From NCBI RefSeq assembly GCF_000487995.2, contig NZ_CP097562.1:1175001-1239000 (forward strand): a DNA stretch of 64,000 nt, written 5' to 3'. A program made the position numbers and the translations under genes. This document shows, one piece after another, positions 26,350 through 36,230 of the stretch (position 1 is the first letter of the stretch; every line of letters begins with the position of its first letter). This DNA comes from Mucispirillum schaedleri ASF457. GTDB lineage: Bacteria > Chrysiogenota > Deferribacteres > Deferribacterales > Mucispirillaceae. The notes below the pieces were generated by a model. That model worked only from the letters and a program-made list of their open reading frames with translations. It was not told the origin of the DNA and ran no database searches.

Positions 26350-27810
26350 TTATTTTAAATATTCTTCTACATCAATGCCAGCGTCGCGGTATTCATTTAA
26401 TTTGTTTCTTAAAGTTCTAACAGTTATACCCAATATTTCAGCTGCTTTTGTTCTGTTGCCTGATACATCCTGCAAAGTTTTAAGTATTAATTCCTGCTCC
26501 ACATCTGCAATAGTTCTGCCTACTGCATTATCAACTTTATGTTCTTCTGCACTATATTTTGCTTCCTTTGCATCTTTTTCTGCCTTTTCTTCTTTTATAA
26601 TATCTTTTATATCTTCCTTAGGGTTTGATTTAAAGCCAGCTATTGTTATACCATGCAGAAATAAATCTTTTGATGTAATTTCAGTAGTTTTTGAAAGAAC
26701 AACTGCTCTTTCAATAGTATGTTCAAGCTCCCTTACATTGCCGGGCCATTCATAGCTTTGCAGTGTTTTTAAAGCATCATCTGAAAGCGGTTTCACTGGT
26801 TTTTTATTAATTTCTGAATATTTTTTTATAAAAAATAAAGATAAATCTGCCACATCTTCTTTTCTGTCTCTTAATGGCGGAAGCTCCATACTGATAACAT
26901 TAAGCCTGTAATATAAATCTTCCCTGAAAGAGCCTTCTTCACTCATTACTTTTAAGTTTCTATTAGTTGTAGCAAGCACCCTTGTATTTATTTTAGAAGG
27001 CTTTAATGCACCAAGCCTTTCCACTTCCCTTTCCTGCAGCACTCTTAAAAGTTTTGCCTGTAAATGCAAAGGAATTTCACCAATTTCATCAAGCAGGATT
27101 GTGCCGCCGTCTGCTGCTTCAAATTTACCTATTTTTTTATTAACTGCACCTGTGAATGCTCCTTTTTCATAACCAAAAAGTTCACTTTCTATTAAGTTTT
27201 CTGGTATTGCAGCACAGTTTACTGCTACAAATGGACCTTTTGCATGGCCTGAATTTTCATGAATAAATCTTGCAAGTACTTCTTTACCTGTTCCTGATTC
27301 ACCAGTGATTAATACTGTTGCTTCGCTTTCTGCCACATCTTTTGCCAGCGAAAAAATATGCTCCATATAAGCACTTTTATAAACAGTGCCTTTTTTACTG
27401 TTATCTTCCAAAGGCACATTTCCTGCTGCACTGCTCTGGCTTCCTGCAAGCTCAAATGTTCTTCTTATTAATTCTTCTATCACTTCTGGTGAAAATGGCT
27501 TTAAAATATAGTCATAAGCACCTATTTTTAATGCTTCTACTGCACCTGTAACAGAGCCGTAAGCTGTTACGAAACAGACTGGTGTTTTTATGCCTGTTGC
27601 CTTTAACATTTCAAACATAGAAAGACCGTCAATTTCAGGCATACGCATATCGCTTATGATTAAATCATATACTTTCTTCGTTGCTTTTTCAAACCCAATA
27701 CGGCCATTTTCCGCTGTATCAACTGATACTCCAAGCCTTAATACAGTTTCTTTCATAGCTTCCCGCATATTGTCATCATCATCAACTATTAAAATATTCT
27801 TATCAATCAT
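26350..27810 (-). CDS. Sigma54-dependent response regulator, FlgR/FlrC-like
   Basis: A 486-residue NtrC-family activator with a receiver (Asp54 in LIISDMRMPEIDG), an AAA+ domain with GESGTGKE and a canonical GAFTGA, and a C-terminal Fis HTH ending GITVRTLRNKLNEYRDAGI, which resembles flagellar regulators of the FlrC/FleR/FlgR group. The ATG at 27810 overlaps the kinase stop by 8 bases and has GGAGAAAATA before it, so I prefer it to an upstream start at 27834. With the soluble kinase upstream it probably controls RpoN-dependent genes, possibly flagellar; this is inference, as no flagellar gene is in the window. Confidence 0.85.
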   Translation of the reverse strand: MIDKNILIVDDDDNMREAMKETVLRLGVSVDTAENGRIGFEKATKKVYDLIISDMRMPEIDGLSMFEMLKATGIKTPVCFVTAYGSVTGAVEALKIGAYDYILKPFSPEVIEELIRRTFELAGSQSSAAGNVPLEDNSKKGTVYKSAYMEHIFSLAKDVAESEATVLITGESGTGKEVLARFIHENSGHAKGPFVAVNCAAIPENLIESELFGYEKGAFTGAVNKKIGKFEAADGGTILLDEIGEIPLHLQAKLLRVLQEREVERLGALKPSKINTRVLATTNRNLKVMSEEGSFREDLYYRLNVISMELPPLRDRKEDVADLSLFFIKKYSEINKKPVKPLSDDALKTLQSYEWPGNVRELEHTIERAVVLSKTTEITSKDLFLHGITIAGFKSNPKEDIKDIIKEEKAEKDAKEAKYSAEEHKVDNAVGRTIADVEQELILKTLQDVSGNRTKAAEILGITVRTLRNKLNEYRDAGIDVEEYLK

Positions 27811-28912
27811 TATTTTCTCCACCAGATACCGCATATTCAGCAGACGGCAGTATTACTGTAAACATTGTATAATCTTTACCATTGCTTTCTGCTGTAATGT
27901 CTCCTCCATGCACTTTTATAATTTTATATGATATAGAAAGACCTAAACCAGTGCCTTTTGCTTTTGTTGTTTGAAAGGGCATAAAAAGACGGGAAAGCAT
28001 ATCTTCATCTATTCCACAGCCATTATCTCTAATATGCAAAACAGTTTCCTTTTCTGTCATTTCAGATGTAACAATTATTTCTCCACCTGTGCTGACAGCA
28101 TCTACTGCATTGCCTATTAAGTTCATTATAACCTGCTTATACATATCTTCATCGCAAAAAACAATGTGTTCTTCATCAAGTTTATTAACAACTCTGACTT
28201 TCTTGTCTCTTATTATATGCTGCAGATAAAGCACTACCTCATCAACAATATCTACAAGCACATGCTTAGATGGATTTATTTTAATTTCTTTTGCAAAAAG
28301 CAGAGTGTTGCTTATCACAGCATTAATAGTGCGGACACCTTTTATTATGGAAGTTGTAAGCCGTTTTTTATCAGGATACTGCTCTAAATCTCTTGCTAAA
28401 AGTGATGCATAAAGCTCAATAGAGCCAAGCGGATTTCTAACTTCATGGGCAATATTTGCTGCCATTTCACCCATGATGCGAAGCCGCTCATTTCTCTGCT
28501 TTTCCTGCTCAAACTTTTTAAGCCTTGTAATATCATCCATTACATATACAAAGCCTTCAGAATCTTCTGATTTTAATGCACTGACACTGAGCCTGAAATA
28601 TCTTCTGCCCTCATCATCATAGTCATGGACACCAGTTGTATGAAATGAGCTTAATATACTAAAAACTTTATCATAACCAAGCTCTTCTATTAACTCTTTT
28701 GCCCGTCTGTTTTTTAAAAACACGCCGTTTTTATTATCCTGAGCAATAATAGCAGAGTTTGTATTATCAAGCACAGAATCTAAAAGACCTTGTGTATGCT
28801 CTAATTTTTTCTGCAAAAGAGCATAAGATTCTTTTAAGCTTTCTGTTGTTCTATTTACAGCATCAACAACTTCTTTTAACAGCTGGACATCAATATTTTG
28901 TATGTCTGACAA
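27803..28912 (-). CDS. Cytoplasmic sensor histidine kinase, FlgS/FlrB-like
   Basis: A 369-residue kinase without transmembrane segments. A coiled N-terminus and a PAS-like domain (about 40-130) lead to HisKA with His156 in ANIAHEVRNPLGSIELYASLL, then HATPase_c with NLIGNAVDAV, DNGCGIDED and KGTGLGLSISYKI. Soluble NtrB-like kinases with this HEVRNPLGSIELYAS motif are typical of flagellar two-component systems. Co-transcribed with the sigma54 regulator (8-base overlap) and with the TPR gene upstream. Confidence 0.85.
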   Translation of the reverse strand: MSDIQNIDVQLLKEVVDAVNRTTESLKESYALLQKKLEHTQGLLDSVLDNTNSAIIAQDNKNGVFLKNRRAKELIEELGYDKVFSILSSFHTTGVHDYDDEGRRYFRLSVSALKSEDSEGFVYVMDDITRLKKFEQEKQRNERLRIMGEMAANIAHEVRNPLGSIELYASLLARDLEQYPDKKRLTTSIIKGVRTINAVISNTLLFAKEIKINPSKHVLVDIVDEVVLYLQHIIRDKKVRVVNKLDEEHIVFCDEDMYKQVIMNLIGNAVDAVSTGGEIIVTSEMTEKETVLHIRDNGCGIDEDMLSRLFMPFQTTKAKGTGLGLSISYKIIKVHGGDITAESNGKDYTMFTVILPSAEYAVSGGENND

Positions 28913-28931
28913 TTTATCACCTTACCACACA

Positions 28932-31571
28932 TTATTTATTAAGATTTTTACGCCATTCATCTTCTTCCATCTCACCTTTTGCGATGCCTGCATATATGCT
29001 TGATGGAATATTTGATATAATATCATTATAATAATTATATCCACGCTGAATATCGCCCATATTAATAAATGATTTACCAAGATAGTATAAAGCTTCTGCC
29101 CGCCTGTCATCTTTTTCCTTATAGCTGTCTGTAAACTGTTTTAATGGAATAACTGCATTTTTAAAGTCATTTTTTCTGTAAAAAATTAAGCCTATATCCA
29201 TATAAACATTATTGCTGCCCTCAAACCTTGCACCTGCATCCTGCCTGATAGTATCATATATACTCATAAGGATTTGCTGGCGTTTAGCATCACTTGGTAT
29301 ATTTTTCGCAAGAGAATATTTTAAGCTCAGTGCATATTTTTTATCTCTTGTATATTTATCAAGCAGTGACACTGCCATATCAGTATCAAGCTGTTCTAAT
29401 TCGCTTGTAATATATTTAAATGTATCTTTATCAAAGCTGTTAACATCTGCTTTTAAGTTTTTGTCCCCTAAAAGATAGCCAAGCACAGCATAATTCATAT
29501 TAGCAGGATTTGGTGTAATTTCTGCATAAAATGTTCTTGCTTTACTTGGTGAGCCAAGCCTGTAAACACTCATAGCAACCATAGTTTTTATTTTATCTTT
29601 AAAGGCTTTATTATTCCATGAGCTTATCCAGTCAGAATTTGCATCATAAAGCTGCACAACAGATGGATAATCAAGAGATTTATATGACTCTTCCAATGGT
29701 TTAAGCATAGCATTTTCTAATATTGCAGAAACTTCTTTCCTGTATTTGCCATTTTTAAATTTCTCAAAATATTCTTTAGCACCTGCTCTTGCTGCAGGGT
29801 AGTTTTTAGAGCCGTATATTACATTAATATCTTTATATGTGGCTTCATCAAGCAGAGCTTCCCACCTTGCCTTATCTCCATATTTTTCAGGGTCTGGTGA
29901 AGCAAGCTGTGCTTCTGCAAAAGAAATTACACTTTTATAATCATTATTTTTATAAATGCCGTCTATTTTTCCATATTTTATTTCATTAAGCATAATATCT
30001 GTTCTTGGTTTATATTTAGAGTCTGGATATTCTGTATTAAACCTGTTTATAAGCGGCTCTGCTGTAATATAATCTTTTTTATTATATACATCAGAAAGCT
30101 GAGCAAACATATAATCTTCTTTTATAGTGTTTAGCTCTTCATAATACCTGCTTTCAGGATACATGCCTAAAAAGTTTGATATCATATCAACAGCTTCTGC
30201 CATTCTGTTTTCTTTATACAGTGTTTTAATAAGCATATATTTTGCCTGCTCATGCAGTCCGTAAGAATCTGGCCTTGTAAATAAATCTTCAAAAAACTTA
30301 TTCCAGTATTCATAAGGTTTTGTATTTAAGTATTTTTCTGCATATTCAATAGTTGCTCTTTGACCGCTTTCTCTATCAGGATAAAGCTGTTTAAGCCTTA
30401 ATAAAAGCTGGTCTGCATCTGTATCTCTGCCAGTTTTATGCAGTATTGATGCTGACCTGAAAATTGCAGTGTTAGCTGATGAATCATCTGGATATTTTTC
30501 ATATATATATGTATAAAGTTTTAATGCATTATCCAGCCTGTTCTTTTTATAAAAAGTATCTGCCACAGCATTAAGGCGTGCAAGAGTAATATCTGGATTA
30601 TTTAAAAGCTCATCAATATTTAATGTGGAAAAATATTCAAAGGCTAAGTTTTCTTCATTCATATCATAATACATCTGCCCAACTTCCCCATTAATCATAT
30701 TCTGGTCTGTTTTAAAATTGCGAAGATATGAAAGATATGTTTCTATTGCTTTCTCAACCTGACCTACTTTTTTATAAAGCTCTGCCATTTTTTTCAAAGC
30801 ATCTCGTTTTGTTTCTAAATCAGGCACTGTATTATATATTTTTAAGTATGTATTTATAGCTTCAAACTGCTGGTTTGCATCAACTTTTGCTTCTGCTGAT
30901 TTAAGCAGAGCATCAGGAGTGCGGAAGTTATCAGGGTAAAGTTTTACAAACTCATCAAATATTTCATAAGCACTTGTATAGTAAAGCCCGTCATACTGCC
31001 CCATTAAAAGATATGTTTCACCAAGCTTATATATGGCTTCCTGCTTATAAAACTCATTTTGAGTAGAAGCAAGTATCTGCTGCAGCACCTGTGCTCCCTG
31101 CCCAAACTGCTTTGATGCTATATATCTATCTGCCTGGTCAAGCATATCCTGCATATTTTTATCTTCAAGCCCTTGAGATTTAGTAGACAGCAGCGGCTTT
31201 GCTACACCATAGCTTGAAAGAGTATCTTCGTTAGTTTTAGATTTTGTTGCGATAATCTTAATACCTGTAGTATCATTAACAATAGAAAATTCTGCGTCAG
31301 GCTTAATATTGATTACAAAACTACTGCCGCTTCCATGTATGCTTGATACATAGTCATCATTAATATCTTGAGAAAAAGGCTGCTTAATACTGCTTTGAAA
31401 TGATATAGTTACCTGATTTGTGCCTTTTTCAATGTTTTTGATATTCTTTTTATCAAGTTTTAAATATACTTCTGTAAAATATTTATCCTTTCTTAAAAAA
31501 AGCTGCTGAGCATAAAGACTGCTGAAACTTATCATAAGGATAATTATTACTAAACAAAACTTTCTCATCAT
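28932..31571 (-). CDS. Large periplasmic TPR-repeat protein
   Basis: An 879-residue secreted protein with a signal peptide (about 1-21, ending SLYAQ). An N-terminal beta-rich region (about 22-115) precedes many tetratricopeptide repeats from about residue 135 to the end. Repeats such as YKQEAIYKLGETYLLMGQYDG and DRRAEALYYLGKSFINMGDIQ are recognisable. It probably serves as a protein-interaction scaffold in the periplasm. It lies 19 bases upstream of the FlgS-like kinase on the same strand; the association with that pair may be functional. No enzymatic domain is seen and the product is otherwise unassigned. Confidence 0.7.
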   Translation of the reverse strand: MMRKFCLVIIILMISFSSLYAQQLFLRKDKYFTEVYLKLDKKNIKNIEKGTNQVTISFQSSIKQPFSQDINDDYVSSIHGSGSSFVINIKPDAEFSIVNDTTGIKIIATKSKTNEDTLSSYGVAKPLLSTKSQGLEDKNMQDMLDQADRYIASKQFGQGAQVLQQILASTQNEFYKQEAIYKLGETYLLMGQYDGLYYTSAYEIFDEFVKLYPDNFRTPDALLKSAEAKVDANQQFEAINTYLKIYNTVPDLETKRDALKKMAELYKKVGQVEKAIETYLSYLRNFKTDQNMINGEVGQMYYDMNEENLAFEYFSTLNIDELLNNPDITLARLNAVADTFYKKNRLDNALKLYTYIYEKYPDDSSANTAIFRSASILHKTGRDTDADQLLLRLKQLYPDRESGQRATIEYAEKYLNTKPYEYWNKFFEDLFTRPDSYGLHEQAKYMLIKTLYKENRMAEAVDMISNFLGMYPESRYYEELNTIKEDYMFAQLSDVYNKKDYITAEPLINRFNTEYPDSKYKPRTDIMLNEIKYGKIDGIYKNNDYKSVISFAEAQLASPDPEKYGDKARWEALLDEATYKDINVIYGSKNYPAARAGAKEYFEKFKNGKYRKEVSAILENAMLKPLEESYKSLDYPSVVQLYDANSDWISSWNNKAFKDKIKTMVAMSVYRLGSPSKARTFYAEITPNPANMNYAVLGYLLGDKNLKADVNSFDKDTFKYITSELEQLDTDMAVSLLDKYTRDKKYALSLKYSLAKNIPSDAKRQQILMSIYDTIRQDAGARFEGSNNVYMDIGLIFYRKNDFKNAVIPLKQFTDSYKEKDDRRAEALYYLGKSFINMGDIQRGYNYYNDIISNIPSSIYAGIAKGEMEEDEWRKNLNK

Positions 31572-31744
31572 AATACATAATACTACATATTTTCAATAAT
31601 ATTACAAGAAAAACTTTAATACATTTATGATTTTTCTATAAACTTTATCGTCAGATTTCCAAAATTAATATACATATAAAAAAATTTTAAAGATATTTTT
31701 ATATTTTAATTGAATATTTAAAAATCTTTTGCTAAACTTCTCAA

Positions 31745-32815
31745 ATGAAAACTTTAAAAGATTTACGAGAAGAAATTGATAATATAGACAGCCAGATACT
31801 GGAACTTTTAAATAAGCGTGCCGTCTGTGTTATCAAAGTTGGCGAAATTAAGAAAAAGGAAGGCTCGCCTGTATGGGTTAATTCCAGAGAAGAGCAGATA
31901 TATGCCCGCTTAAAAGAAGAAAATCAAGGTCCATTTCCGCAGCATTCTTTAAGAAATGTTTTTCGTGAGATAATGAGTGCATCTTTATGTTTAGAAGAAG
32001 AAGTGCGTGTTGCTTTTTTAGGACCTGTTGGCACTTTTTCTAATTTGGCAGCAGTTAAAAGGTTTGGTCAGTCAGCAAAACTTATCCCTGTTAGAAATAT
32101 TGGCGAGATATTTCAGGGGGTGGAAAAAGGTCATGTGCATTATGGTATTGTGCCTGTTGAAAACTCTCTTGAAGGTGCAGTTAACCAGTCCCTTGATATG
32201 TTTATGGACAGCGATGTTATTATTATGGGGGAAGTGTATGTGGAGATTGCAGAAAATCTGCTTAATAAAACTGGCAGAAAAGAAGATATAAAAAAAATAT
32301 ATTCTCATCCAAGCCCACTAGGGCAGTGTTCAAAATGGCTTGCTAAAAACTTTCCAGATACAGAGCTTATTCCATGCGAATCTACTGCACTTGCTGCAGA
32401 AATGGCACAAAATGATGAAACAGTTGCAGCAATAGGCAGTGAGCTTGCAGAAGCAGTATATAATTTAAAAGTTATAGAAAGGCATATAGAAGACGGAGCA
32501 GGTAACTTTACAAGGTTTGTGGTTATTGGCAAAAATCATCAGGAAGCAACAGGTAATGATAAAACATCATTAATGTTCAGCGTTCACCATAAATCAGGTG
32601 CTTTATATGATGTGCTTGAAATATTTAAGCGTGGCAGTATTAATATGACCACTCTTGAAAGCAGGCCATCTAAACAAAAACCATGGGAATATCTTTTTTA
32701 TACAGATATAGATGGTCATAAAGACAGCCCTGAAATAAAGAAAGTATTAGATGAGTTTATAGAAAAAACACCTATTGCAAAAGTGCTGGGTTCATATCCA
32801 AAAGGAGAATTTTAA
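31745..32815 (+). CDS. pheA: Bifunctional chorismate mutase / prephenate dehydratase (P-protein)
   Basis: A 356-residue fusion that makes phenylpyruvate from chorismate. An AroQ-type mutase (about 1-85; LREEIDNIDSQILELLNKRA), a prephenate dehydratase (about 90-270; VAFLGPVGTFSNLAA and GAGNFTRFVVIG) and a C-terminal ACT domain (about 278-350) with the Phe-binding GALYDVL and ESRP motifs. It is likely feedback-inhibited by phenylalanine. It starts an aromatic amino acid operon with hisC, aroF and tyrA; the ribosome-binding site is poor. Confidence 0.96.
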   Translation: MKTLKDLREEIDNIDSQILELLNKRAVCVIKVGEIKKKEGSPVWVNSREEQIYARLKEENQGPFPQHSLRNVFREIMSASLCLEEEVRVAFLGPVGTFSNLAAVKRFGQSAKLIPVRNIGEIFQGVEKGHVHYGIVPVENSLEGAVNQSLDMFMDSDVIIMGEVYVEIAENLLNKTGRKEDIKKIYSHPSPLGQCSKWLAKNFPDTELIPCESTALAAEMAQNDETVAAIGSELAEAVYNLKVIERHIEDGAGNFTRFVVIGKNHQEATGNDKTSLMFSVHHKSGALYDVLEIFKRGSINMTTLESRPSKQKPWEYLFYTDIDGHKDSPEIKKVLDEFIEKTPIAKVLGSYPKGEF

Positions 32816-32817
32816 TT

Positions 32818-33915
32818 ATGGCAGATTATAAATCATTAGTATGGGATGGGCTGTTAGAGCTATCAGCTTATGTTCCGGGCAAACCAGTAAAAGAGCTTCA
32901 AAGAGAGCTGGGGATAGAAAAAGTTATAAAACTTGCATCTAATGAAAATCCTTACGGAGCAAGTCCAAAAGCAACAGCTGCTTTAAAAGAATATGAAAAG
33001 GAAATAACAAGGTATCCAATAGGCGACAGCTTTTATTTAAGAAATGAAATTGCAAAATTTCATAATGTTGATATTGATAATATTGTATGCGGTGCAGGAA
33101 GTGATGAAATTATCCAGCTTTTATATATGGCATTTTTGTCAACTGATACCCATGTGGTTGCACCAAGTCCATCTTTTTCTGAATATGAGCTGCTTGCCCG
33201 CAGTTTAAAATCAAGCTGCAGATGGGTGGAAACAAACAAAGATTTTTCTATTAATTTTGATAATATATTAAATGCTGTTAATAATGAAACACGCTTTATT
33301 ATGCTTGCAAATCCTAATAACCCAACAGGCACTCTTTTTGGTGAAAAGGCATTTACTGATTTTATGGACAGGCTTTCCCCAGATGTGCTTGTTGTGCTTG
33401 ATGAAGCATATATTGAATTTGCAGAGGGAGAATATCCTGATGCATTTATGCTTATGAAAAAGTATAATAACCTTATGACTATGAGAACTTTTTCAAAAGC
33501 TTATGGGCTTGCATCTATCAGGTGTGGTTATTTAGCAGCAGATAAAGAATGTATATCATTAATAAACAGAGTTCGTCCGCCTTTTAATGTAAACTCAGCT
33601 GCTCAAATTATTTGTGCAGAAGCAGTTAAAGACCAAGAGCATATTAAAAAAATTGTGGCTTTAAATAAAGCAGGCAAAGAATATATATATAAAGAAATCA
33701 CTGCTATGGGTTTAGAGTATGTAAAAACTGATACAAACTTTATGCTTATAAAAGTGGGTGATGGCAGAAAAGTTTTTGATGACTTATTAAAAGAGGGTGT
33801 TATCGTAAGATTTTTAGGCGGCAGCAGATTAAAAGAATATATCCGAGTATCAATAGGGCTGGATGAGGAAAATAAAACATTTATCAGTGCATTAAAAAAA
33901 GTTTTAAATAAGTAA
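32818..33915 (+). CDS. hisC: Histidinol-phosphate / aromatic aminotransferase
   Basis: A 365-residue class I/II PLP aminotransferase with Schiff-base Lys227 in TFSKAYGLASIRCGY and conserved LASNENPYG, ANPNNPTG and DEAYIEF. HisC enzymes transaminate imidazole-acetol phosphate, and many also act on phenylpyruvate and hydroxyphenylpyruvate. Being between pheA and aroF/tyrA, with GGAG before the ATG and 2 bases from pheA, it probably works on aromatic keto-acids. Whether it also serves histidine synthesis cannot be decided here. Confidence 0.9.
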   Translation: MADYKSLVWDGLLELSAYVPGKPVKELQRELGIEKVIKLASNENPYGASPKATAALKEYEKEITRYPIGDSFYLRNEIAKFHNVDIDNIVCGAGSDEIIQLLYMAFLSTDTHVVAPSPSFSEYELLARSLKSSCRWVETNKDFSINFDNILNAVNNETRFIMLANPNNPTGTLFGEKAFTDFMDRLSPDVLVVLDEAYIEFAEGEYPDAFMLMKKYNNLMTMRTFSKAYGLASIRCGYLAADKECISLINRVRPPFNVNSAAQIICAEAVKDQEHIKKIVALNKAGKEYIYKEITAMGLEYVKTDTNFMLIKVGDGRKVFDDLLKEGVIVRFLGGSRLKEYIRVSIGLDEENKTFISALKKVLNK

Positions 33916-33938
33916 TAAAGATTTTAGGGAGTTATACT

Positions 33939-34958
33939 ATGATTATTGTAATGAAACATGATGCTTCAAAAAAAGAGATAGGCAATTTAACTGACCATTT
34001 AACAACATGTGGTTATAGACTGACTATTTCTGAAGGGGTAGAAAGAACAGTTATTGGAGCAATAGGTGATGAATCACTTTTAAAAGGCAAACAGGTGCAG
34101 ACATTCCCTGGTGTTGATGAGATTATTCCTATCTCTAAACCATATAAACTTGTAAGCCGTGAATTTAAAAAAGAAGATACTGTTATTGACATAAAGGGTG
34201 TTAAAATAGGTGGCAAAGAACTTGCTGTTATGAGCGGACCATGCTCTGTGGAAAGTTTAGAACAGGCACACACTATAGCTTTGAAAACAAGTGCAAAAGG
34301 CTCAAAAATATTAAGAGGTGGTGCATATAAACCACGCACAAGTCCATATTCATTTCAAGGTATGGGACCAGAAGGCTTAATATATTTAAGAAAAGCAGCA
34401 GATGAGTTTGGTATGATTGTTGTTACAGAGCTTACAGACCCGCGGGATTTAGACATTGTTTCAGAATATGCAGATATTATTCAAATTGGTGCAAGAAATA
34501 TGCAGAATTTCCGTCTGCTTCATGAGGTGGGAGCTCAGGAAAAACCAGTTCTTTTAAAAAGGGGCATGAGTGCTACTATAAAAGAGTTTTTATTAGCAGC
34601 CGAACATATAGCAAAAGAGGGAAACTCTAATATTATTCTTTGCGAAAGGGGTATTAGAACTTTTGAAACATATACAAGAAATACATTAGATTTAGCTTGT
34701 GTTCCTGCAATTAAAAGCCTTTCTCACCTGCCTATAATTGTAGACCCAAGTCATGGAACAGGCAGAATTGAATGTATTGGTCCTATGGCTCTTGCTGCTG
34801 TTGCAGCAGGTGCAGATGGTTTAATGCTTGAAGTGCATCCAAATCCAGATGAGGCATTAAGTGATGGCGACCAGTCACTAACACCAGACCAATACTGTGA
34901 AGTAATAGATAAAGTTGAAATTATTGCAAAAGCAGTAGGCAGGGAAATTGCAAAATAA
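33939..34958 (+). CDS. aroF: 3-deoxy-7-phosphoheptulonate (DAHP) synthase, type I-beta
   Basis: A 339-residue enzyme that condenses PEP and erythrose 4-phosphate, the entry step of the shikimate pathway. An N-terminal ferredoxin-like (regulatory) domain of about 70 residues (MIIVMKHDASKKEI) precedes the barrel with AVMSGPCSVES, LRGGAYKPRTSPYSFQG and IIVDPSHGTGR. This architecture is usual in bacteria of this type; the extra domain often mediates feedback control by Tyr or Phe. GGGAG precedes the ATG. Confidence 0.95.
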   Translation: MIIVMKHDASKKEIGNLTDHLTTCGYRLTISEGVERTVIGAIGDESLLKGKQVQTFPGVDEIIPISKPYKLVSREFKKEDTVIDIKGVKIGGKELAVMSGPCSVESLEQAHTIALKTSAKGSKILRGGAYKPRTSPYSFQGMGPEGLIYLRKAADEFGMIVVTELTDPRDLDIVSEYADIIQIGARNMQNFRLLHEVGAQEKPVLLKRGMSATIKEFLLAAEHIAKEGNSNIILCERGIRTFETYTRNTLDLACVPAIKSLSHLPIIVDPSHGTGRIECIGPMALAAVAAGADGLMLEVHPNPDEALSDGDQSLTPDQYCEVIDKVEIIAKAVGREIAK

Positions 34959-34960
34959 TT

Positions 34961-35785
34961 ATGTATTTTAAAAATATAGGAATTGCAGGTTTAGGTTTAA
35001 TTGGCGGCTCTTTTGCCAAAGCCTTTGCCTGCAAAGGTATAAAAGTTTACGGTTTTGATGTAAATAAGTCAGTGCTATTTCATGCAGTTGAAAGCCGTAT
35101 ATTTGAAGGGGTAACTGATGAGTTTGAAAAATTTATTAATTTCCCCCTTGATTTACTATATATATGTATTCCTGTTCAGTCAGCAGTTTGTTTTATTGAA
35201 ATGCTGGGGCAGGCAGAATATAAAAAAGCTGTAACAGATGGCTGCAGCACAAAAACTACTATTTTAAAAGCTGCAAAAAATAATAATCTTTACTTTTGCG
35301 GCGGTCATCCTATCAAAGGCAAAGAAACAAGCGGGTTTACAAATTCAGAACAAGATTTATATAATGGTGCAAAACATATACTCACATCTATGGGGTATCA
35401 TGAGCTTGATAATGCTCTTGAAGAACTGCATAAGTCTATAAATATGCAGGTATGTAAAATGACAAGTTATGAACACGATACAATTTTTGCCAATATAAGT
35501 CATCTTCCACATTTAATATCTTTTTGCTTAATGGATACTGTTTTAAATAAAAATAAGGAAGCACTTTCATTTGCAGGGGGTGGGTTTAGAGATTTTACCC
35601 GTATTGCTGCAAGCGATGCTTGGATGTGGAGCGATATTTTTATGGATAATAAAAAAGCTTTGCTTGAATGTGTAGAAAATTTAGAAAAAAATATTACTAT
35701 TTGGAAAAATATGATAAAAGATGATAATAAAAAAATGCTTTTTGATAAAATAGAAGAAGTAAGTGGAGAACGCAGGAAGCTCTAA
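34961..35785 (+). CDS. tyrA: Prephenate dehydrogenase
   Basis: A 274-residue NAD-dependent enzyme that oxidatively decarboxylates prephenate to hydroxyphenylpyruvate. The N-terminal Rossmann motif is GIAGLGLIGGSFAKAF, with the substrate-site segments CGGHPIKGKETSGF and ANISHLPHLISFCLMD. No mutase or ACT domain is attached. It starts 2 bases after aroF and ends the operon ahead of a repeat-filled gap. Confidence 0.94.
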   Translation: MYFKNIGIAGLGLIGGSFAKAFACKGIKVYGFDVNKSVLFHAVESRIFEGVTDEFEKFINFPLDLLYICIPVQSAVCFIEMLGQAEYKKAVTDGCSTKTTILKAAKNNNLYFCGGHPIKGKETSGFTNSEQDLYNGAKHILTSMGYHELDNALEELHKSINMQVCKMTSYEHDTIFANISHLPHLISFCLMDTVLNKNKEALSFAGGGFRDFTRIAASDAWMWSDIFMDNKKALLECVENLEKNITIWKNMIKDDNKKMLFDKIEEVSGERRKL

Positions 35786-35934
35786 TATAAAAATACATCT
35801 AATAAGCAAATTACAGATGTTTTTATTTTGTATATTAATATAACTTTTTGATATTGTTTTAAACAGCTTGCAGTTTTTAGAATATTTTATTTGCAATAAC
35901 TTTTACATATCTGGTTAAATTTGCTAGTTTTAAT

Positions 35935-36200
35935 AATCTAGATACTTCGCCTTTGGCTCGGTATGACATTATTGCAATGTGTTTTGAACTTACCTAAAAA
36001 AGTTGGACTAATCCATAAAATGAGCTTATATGGAAAGAAAATATAGTTATGAGTTTAAAAATTTAAAGTAAATTAAGTCATACTGAGCTTGAAATATAGC
36101 GAAATATCTATAAACACGGATAGTTTAAATATATTATAGACTGCTGTAATATATATAATATGAGATTTTTCGCCTGTAAAATCAGGCTCAAAATGACTTC
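35935..36200. repeat. Two fragments of the dispersed element flanking an IS end relic
   Basis: At 35938-35967 is a right-end fragment, TAGATACTTCGCC through GGTATGAC. At 36079-36195 a second, minus-oriented element runs from GTCATACTGAGCTTG to CAGGCTCAAAATGAC. Between them lies the IS relic annotated separately. The rest of 35786-36230 shows no gene that I can see. Confidence 0.75.
35986..36063 (+). mobile_element. Relic of the left end of the IS150-like element
   Basis: About 78 bases match the left end and the first codons of OrfA of the intact element at 59571: TGAACTTACC, AAAAAGTTG, ATATGG, AAGAAAATA and TATGAGTTTAA occur in the same order and spacing with scattered differences. It stops abruptly, so it is a truncated copy. 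Confidence 0.75.
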
Positions 36201-36230
36201 AAGGACAAAATTTTTAATAGGAGATTAATT

